A stretch of DNA of 64,000 nucleotides from Bacteroides sp. GM023. Its GTDB lineage: Bacteria > Bacteroidota > Bacteroidia > Bacteroidales > Bacteroidaceae. How positions within the stretch are numbered: the first letter of the stretch is position 1; every line of letters starts with the position of its first letter. Below, piece after piece: positions 61,435 to 64,000 of the stretch. The notes beneath the pieces are model-generated. The model had not been told where the DNA came from. It did not search any database and saw only the letters and a list, made by a program, of their open reading frames with translations. Location of the stretch: positions 248,001 through 312,000 of the forward strand of contig NZ_JAAXGE010000003.1 in the NCBI RefSeq assembly GCF_014750685.1, given 5' to 3'. The position numbers and the translations under genes are program-made.

Positions 61435-61950
61435 ATGAAAAAGAGTTTATTATTGGTAGTTATCATGTTGGTAGCTATCGCTGTAAAAGCACAAGACATT
61501 TACGTAGGCGGATCTTTGAACGTTTGGCGTAACAGCACAGGCAACACTACATCATTTAAAGTTGCTCCGGAAGTCGGATATAACTTTAATGAAACATGGG
61601 CATTGGGTGCCGAGTTGAATTATTCACATGAGTATAACGAAGGTGCAACTGCCAATGCAGTATTTGTAGCTCCGTATGTTCGTTGGTCTTATTATCAGAA
61701 CAGTGCTGTTCGTCTGTTTATGGACGGAACTGCTGCTCTCGGCTTTGTGAAAGTCAAAGATGGTGATACCAGCAAAGCAGGACAGATCGGTATCAGACCG
61801 GGTATTGCTGTGAAACTGAACAAGCATTTCTCTTTTGTTGCTAAATATGGCTTCTTGGGCTACCGTAGAAACATAAATACTTCAGGAGATTCTTTCGGTC
61901 TTAAGCTGAGTAGCGAAGACTTGTCATTTGGATTCCACTACGAATTCTGA
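61435..61950 (+). CDS. Outer-membrane beta-barrel protein
   Basis: A 171-residue protein with a Sec signal peptide (LLLVVIMLVAIAVKAQ, cleavage near residue 19) and a mature part made of alternating beta-strands: FKVAPEVGYNFNETWALGAEL, FVAPYVRWSYYQNSAVRLFMD, SFVAKYGFLGYRRN and the terminal LSFGFHYEF, with the C-terminal Phe typical of barrel assembly. It resembles the OmpA-like/porin-family eight-strand barrels of Bacteroidetes. The function is unknown. A similar but longer barrel gene follows with its own promoter. Confidence 0.85.
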   Translation: MKKSLLLVVIMLVAIAVKAQDIYVGGSLNVWRNSTGNTTSFKVAPEVGYNFNETWALGAELNYSHEYNEGATANAVFVAPYVRWSYYQNSAVRLFMDGTAALGFVKVKDGDTSKAGQIGIRPGIAVKLNKHFSFVAKYGFLGYRRNINTSGDSFGLKLSSEDLSFGFHYEF

Positions 61951-61974
61951 TAAGAAAAACCGAACAAAAAATAG

Positions 61975-62011
61975 GAAAGGGGGTTCTCTAAAATAGGGAA
62001 TTCCCTTTCTT
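61975..62011 (+). terminator. Terminator after the first beta-barrel gene
   Basis: A GAAAGGG/CCCTTTC stem encloses a longer loop with further partial pairing and is followed by TTTAT. Confidence 0.6.
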
Positions 62012-62053
62012 TATGTATAAACTCTATAATTTATGCACTTGTTAACGAAAAAG

Positions 62054-62084
62054 TTGTTTAATACGAATTACAATTATACATTTG
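62054..62084 (+). promoter_or_regulatory. Promoter of the second beta-barrel gene
   Basis: TTG at 62054-62056, 20 bp and TACATTTG at 62077-62084; a 57-nt leader precedes the ATG. Confidence 0.75.
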
Positions 62085-62141
62085 TATTGTTAAACAATAA
62101 GGAAGTATAATCCTTGAATATTAATTTAAAACTTTAAAATT

Positions 62142-62714
62142 ATGAAGAAGAGTGTTTTATTTGTATTATTTGCGCTGATTTCAGTAGCAGGTTTTTCTCA
62201 AATTGCAGGTTGGAATGCCAAAGTTGGTATGAACATCAGTAATTACACAGGTGATGCTGATATGAATGCCAAGATTGGTTTCAAACTTGGTGGTGGTTTT
62301 GAATATGCTTTTGATGATACATGGTCACTGCAGCCTTCATTGTTTCTGACAACAAAAGGTGCAAAGAAAGATGGAAATAGTGTTAATGCAATGTACCTGG
62401 AATTACCGGTAATGGCTGCTGCCCGTTTTAATATAGCGGATAATACTAATTTTGTTGTTAATGCCGGTCCTTATTTTGCTTGCGGTATTGCTGGTAAAAC
62501 AAAACATGATTTAGGAAATAATACAGAACGTAAAGTAGATACCTTTGGAGATGATGCTTTGAAACGTTTTGATGCAGGTCTTGGTGTAGGAGTAGCATTA
62601 GAATTCGGAAGAATCATTGCCGGTTTGGATGGTCAATTCGGTTTGGTAGATGTACAAAAAGCCGGTAATCCTAAAAACATGAACTTCTCTATCGTTGTAG
62701 GATACAAGTTCTGA
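62142..62714 (+). CDS. Porin-family outer-membrane beta-barrel protein
   Basis: A 190-residue barrel protein with a signal peptide (VLFVLFALISVAGFSQ, cleavage near residue 19). Mature strands include WNAKVGMNISNYTG, GFKLGGGFEYAFDDTWSLQPSLF, YLELPVMAAARFNI and NFVVNAGPYFACGIAG, ending FSIVVGYKF. This is the outer-membrane beta-barrel domain type found in many copies in Bacteroidetes. It probably has eight strands and no enzymatic motif. Expression is from its own promoter; a bidirectional terminator follows. Confidence 0.87.
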   Translation: MKKSVLFVLFALISVAGFSQIAGWNAKVGMNISNYTGDADMNAKIGFKLGGGFEYAFDDTWSLQPSLFLTTKGAKKDGNSVNAMYLELPVMAAARFNIADNTNFVVNAGPYFACGIAGKTKHDLGNNTERKVDTFGDDALKRFDAGLGVGVALEFGRIIAGLDGQFGLVDVQKAGNPKNMNFSIVVGYKF

Positions 62715-62735
62715 TAACAGGATATAAAGAAAAAG

Positions 62736-62769
62736 AAAGCCGTTGCAGAAGATGATTCGCAACGGCTTT
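62736..62769. terminator. Bidirectional terminator
   Basis: An 11-bp perfect stem, AAAGCCGTTGC/GCAACGGCTTT, with a 12-nt loop lies between the convergent barrel and thiamine genes. Confidence 0.88.
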
Positions 62770-62816
62770 TCTTATATTATTGAAGGTACACTATCAATTT
62801 CGATAAACTTCTTTCT

Positions 62817-63425
62817 TTAATCCGACAACTTCTTCAACTTCTTGAAATGCTCGATTACAGCAAGATAATTTTGATCCGAACATGCATCGAACCTGTTCCA
62901 AAGGTCTCCTAGTACGACAGCTCCCCCAAAACCGAAATCTTTAATTTCCAGTAGGTTGTCTTCGTTGATACCCCCCAATGCCATTACTTTGGAATCAATG
63001 ATTTTGGCCTTTTGGGCTTCACGCAATTCTTCGGCAGTATATGTTGAATAGTAATTCACTTTAGAGATACTGTCATAGATAGGACTCATGAAGACATAAT
63101 CATAGAAATGCTTTTTGTTTTTCACCTCCTCGACAGAGTGGCACGAGCAACTGATATGTCCGTCATAGTCATGCGGCTCTTTCGGATTTCGTGCATTCAG
63201 ATGAATCCCCATCAGGTTGAATTCCTCCTTCAGATAAAAATGCTCGTGAGTGACAATGCGGCGGTGATATTTTTCCGGGATAAGAGTCAGTAATCGTTCT
63301 GAATACATGGCCGGAGTTTCCGGTTTTCTAAGATGTAGGATATCCAGGCCCTCTTCGAAAAGAGCAGTAATAATCTTATCTTCTTCAACGAAGAAAGTGG
63401 GTGTGGTGACTACAATTAATTTCAT
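62817..63425 (-). CDS. TenI/ThiE-like thiamine phosphate synthase family protein
   Basis: A 202-residue TIM-barrel protein of the ThiE/TenI family. LIVVTTPTFFVEE begins the first strand, DILHLRKPE, GIHLNARNP, YVFMSPIYDSISK, ALGGINEDNL and GGAVVLGDLW follow the family order. True ThiE joins the thiazole and pyrimidine moieties, whereas TenI forms aromatise the thiazole; substitutions in the phosphate-binding region point to the TenI side. It lies 61 bp downstream of thiF, with a -7 box of its own at 63452-63459. Confidence 0.8.
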   Translation of the reverse strand: MKLIVVTTPTFFVEEDKIITALFEEGLDILHLRKPETPAMYSERLLTLIPEKYHRRIVTHEHFYLKEEFNLMGIHLNARNPKEPHDYDGHISCSCHSVEEVKNKKHFYDYVFMSPIYDSISKVNYYSTYTAEELREAQKAKIIDSKVMALGGINEDNLLEIKDFGFGGAVVLGDLWNRFDACSDQNYLAVIEHFKKLKKLSD

Positions 63426-63451
63426 TTCCTTTGTTAACTTGGATTGTTTAG

Positions 63452-63459
63452 CAAAGTTA
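63452..63459 (-). promoter_or_regulatory. -7 box of the TenI-like gene
   Basis: CAAAGTTA on + reads TAACTTTG on the minus strand, 27 bp before the ATG. Confidence 0.55.
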
Positions 63460-63486
63460 GTGATTAACTATATCAGAAACCAACGT

Positions 63487-64000
63487 TTATAGTGAAAATT
63501 TGTTAGATTGCAATGTACGCAAGTCAATAGTCCATAGTTCACCTGCCAAAACATCGCCAAATCCGCCAATAACTTTCAGAACTTCCGTAGCTTCAATGCT
63601 TCCTACGACGGCGGGAGTAATCCCCATTACACCTTTTGGCGGTGGTGGCATCCGCTTCATTTCTTCTTCGTCAGGATAGAGATCACGGTAGCTTTTCTTC
63701 CGATCCCCGAAATTGAAAACCGAAACTTGTCCTTCAAAACCGCAGATGGCACCGTATATATACGGCTTTCCCTGCTGGATGCAAATATCATTAATCAGAT
63801 AACGTGTGGCGAAGTTATCGCAACCATCCACAACCATATTATATTCCCCGATAATATCAAAAGCATTATCCTCGGTCAATCGGGTAGAGTAGGGCTGTAT
63901 CTTAATTTCACTGTTAAGGGCGGATAGTCGCTCCGCCGCACATACTGCCTTGAACTTGCCCAGTTCTTTCTCGGAATAGAGCACTTGCCGTTGCAGATTG
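63487..64000 (-). CDS. thiF: ThiF/HesA/MoeB-family adenylyltransferase (partial, N-terminus outside the window)
   Basis: The frame runs in from the right edge and stops at 63487. The first residues visible, NLQRQVLYSEKELG, are the signature that follows the ATP-binding loop in ThiF and MoeB. DNAFDIIGEYNMVVDGCDNFATR (split across the DGCDN motif) and PYIYGAICGFEGQVSVF, then MGITPAVVGSIEATEVLK follow. The enzyme adenylates the C-terminus of a sulfur-carrier protein. The ThiF name rests on the TenI/ThiE-like neighbour; MoeB is the alternative. The Cys ligands of the structural zinc are not seen in the visible part. Confidence 0.82.
   Translation of the reverse strand, partial: NLQRQVLYSEKELGKFKAVCAAERLSALNSEIKIQPYSTRLTEDNAFDIIGEYNMVVDGCDNFATRYLINDICIQQGKPYIYGAICGFEGQVSVFNFGDRKKSYRDLYPDEEEMKRMPPPPKGVMGITPAVVGSIEATEVLKVIGGFGDVLAGELWTIDLRTLQSNKFSL

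Noticed and set aside
1..64000. tRNA, rRNA, CRISPR array, riboswitch
   Set aside because: No cloverleaf, spaced identical repeats or conserved riboswitch core was noticed. The thiamine riboswitch expected before the thi operon would be beyond the right edge.

Overview
The window reads as chromosome of a gut Bacteroides species (B. thetaiotaomicron/ovatus type). The reasons are the promoters (TAnnTTTG at -7, often with TTTG or GTTG about 20 bp upstream), the near absence of Shine-Dalgarno sequences, an Rnf complex in the order B-C-D-G-E-A preceded by rseC, and many families typical of Bacteroidetes (DUF4248, BT4734/BF3469, smalltalk, DUF2582, RmuC, PpdK). No rRNA, tRNA, CRISPR array or complete insertion sequence was seen.

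Positions 1-20055 are the 3' two thirds or so of a capsular or exopolysaccharide (CPS) operon, all on the + strand with overlapping or abutting genes. Its start, where regulators and any invertible promoter would lie, is outside the window. It encodes an HprK-like P-loop protein, an acetyltransferase, a CMP-sugar synthetase-like enzyme, a possible CMP-sugar transferase, seven recognisable further glycosyltransferases (five GT4, one GT11-like, one GT2), a membrane acyltransferase and the wreck of another, an O-antigen-polymerase-like protein, a FemAB-like acyltransferase, a polysaccharide deacetylase, and a pyruvyltransferase paired with a ferredoxin/F420-dehydrogenase-beta-like protein. It ends with a WbuB-like transferase, a sugar-nucleotide reductase/epimerase, a WecA/WbpL-like initiating phosphoglycosyltransferase and the cupin WbuC. 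A strong bidirectional terminator closes it at 20104-20148.

Positions 20155-24445 hold the accessory module often found beside Bacteroides CPS loci: amidase, smalltalk peptide, HU-like protein, DUF4248 protein, DUF3987 ATPase-like protein and a primase-like BT4734 protein. Between the divergent HU and DUF4248 promoters are four CGGTTAT-like motifs at multiples of 10 bp. Next come a promoter-terminator unit with two tiny overlapping ORFs joined by a slippery A_AAA_AAG, then an AAA-ATPase/PD-(D/E)XK protein and an FRG-domain protein.

From 28 kb onward the window is mostly core genome: rseC-rnfBCDGEA (ion-translocating ferredoxin:NAD oxidoreductase), galE, a higBA toxin-antitoxin pair, ispE, dnaB, pheT, yebC with a TSCPD protein, an Nramp metal transporter, exodeoxyribonuclease III, a C_GCAxxG_C_C protein, a DUF2582 winged helix, lepA, two cation/proton antiporters including nhaA, rmuC-map, a radical SAM protein, a small surface lipoprotein, an RluA-family pseudouridine synthase, rlmD, ppdK, two outer-membrane beta-barrel proteins, a TenI/ThiE-like protein and the 3' part of thiF. 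Most units are bounded by clear hairpin terminators, and two copies of a long dispersed palindrome (GGCACGGATT...) lie at 42.6 and 50.6 kb.
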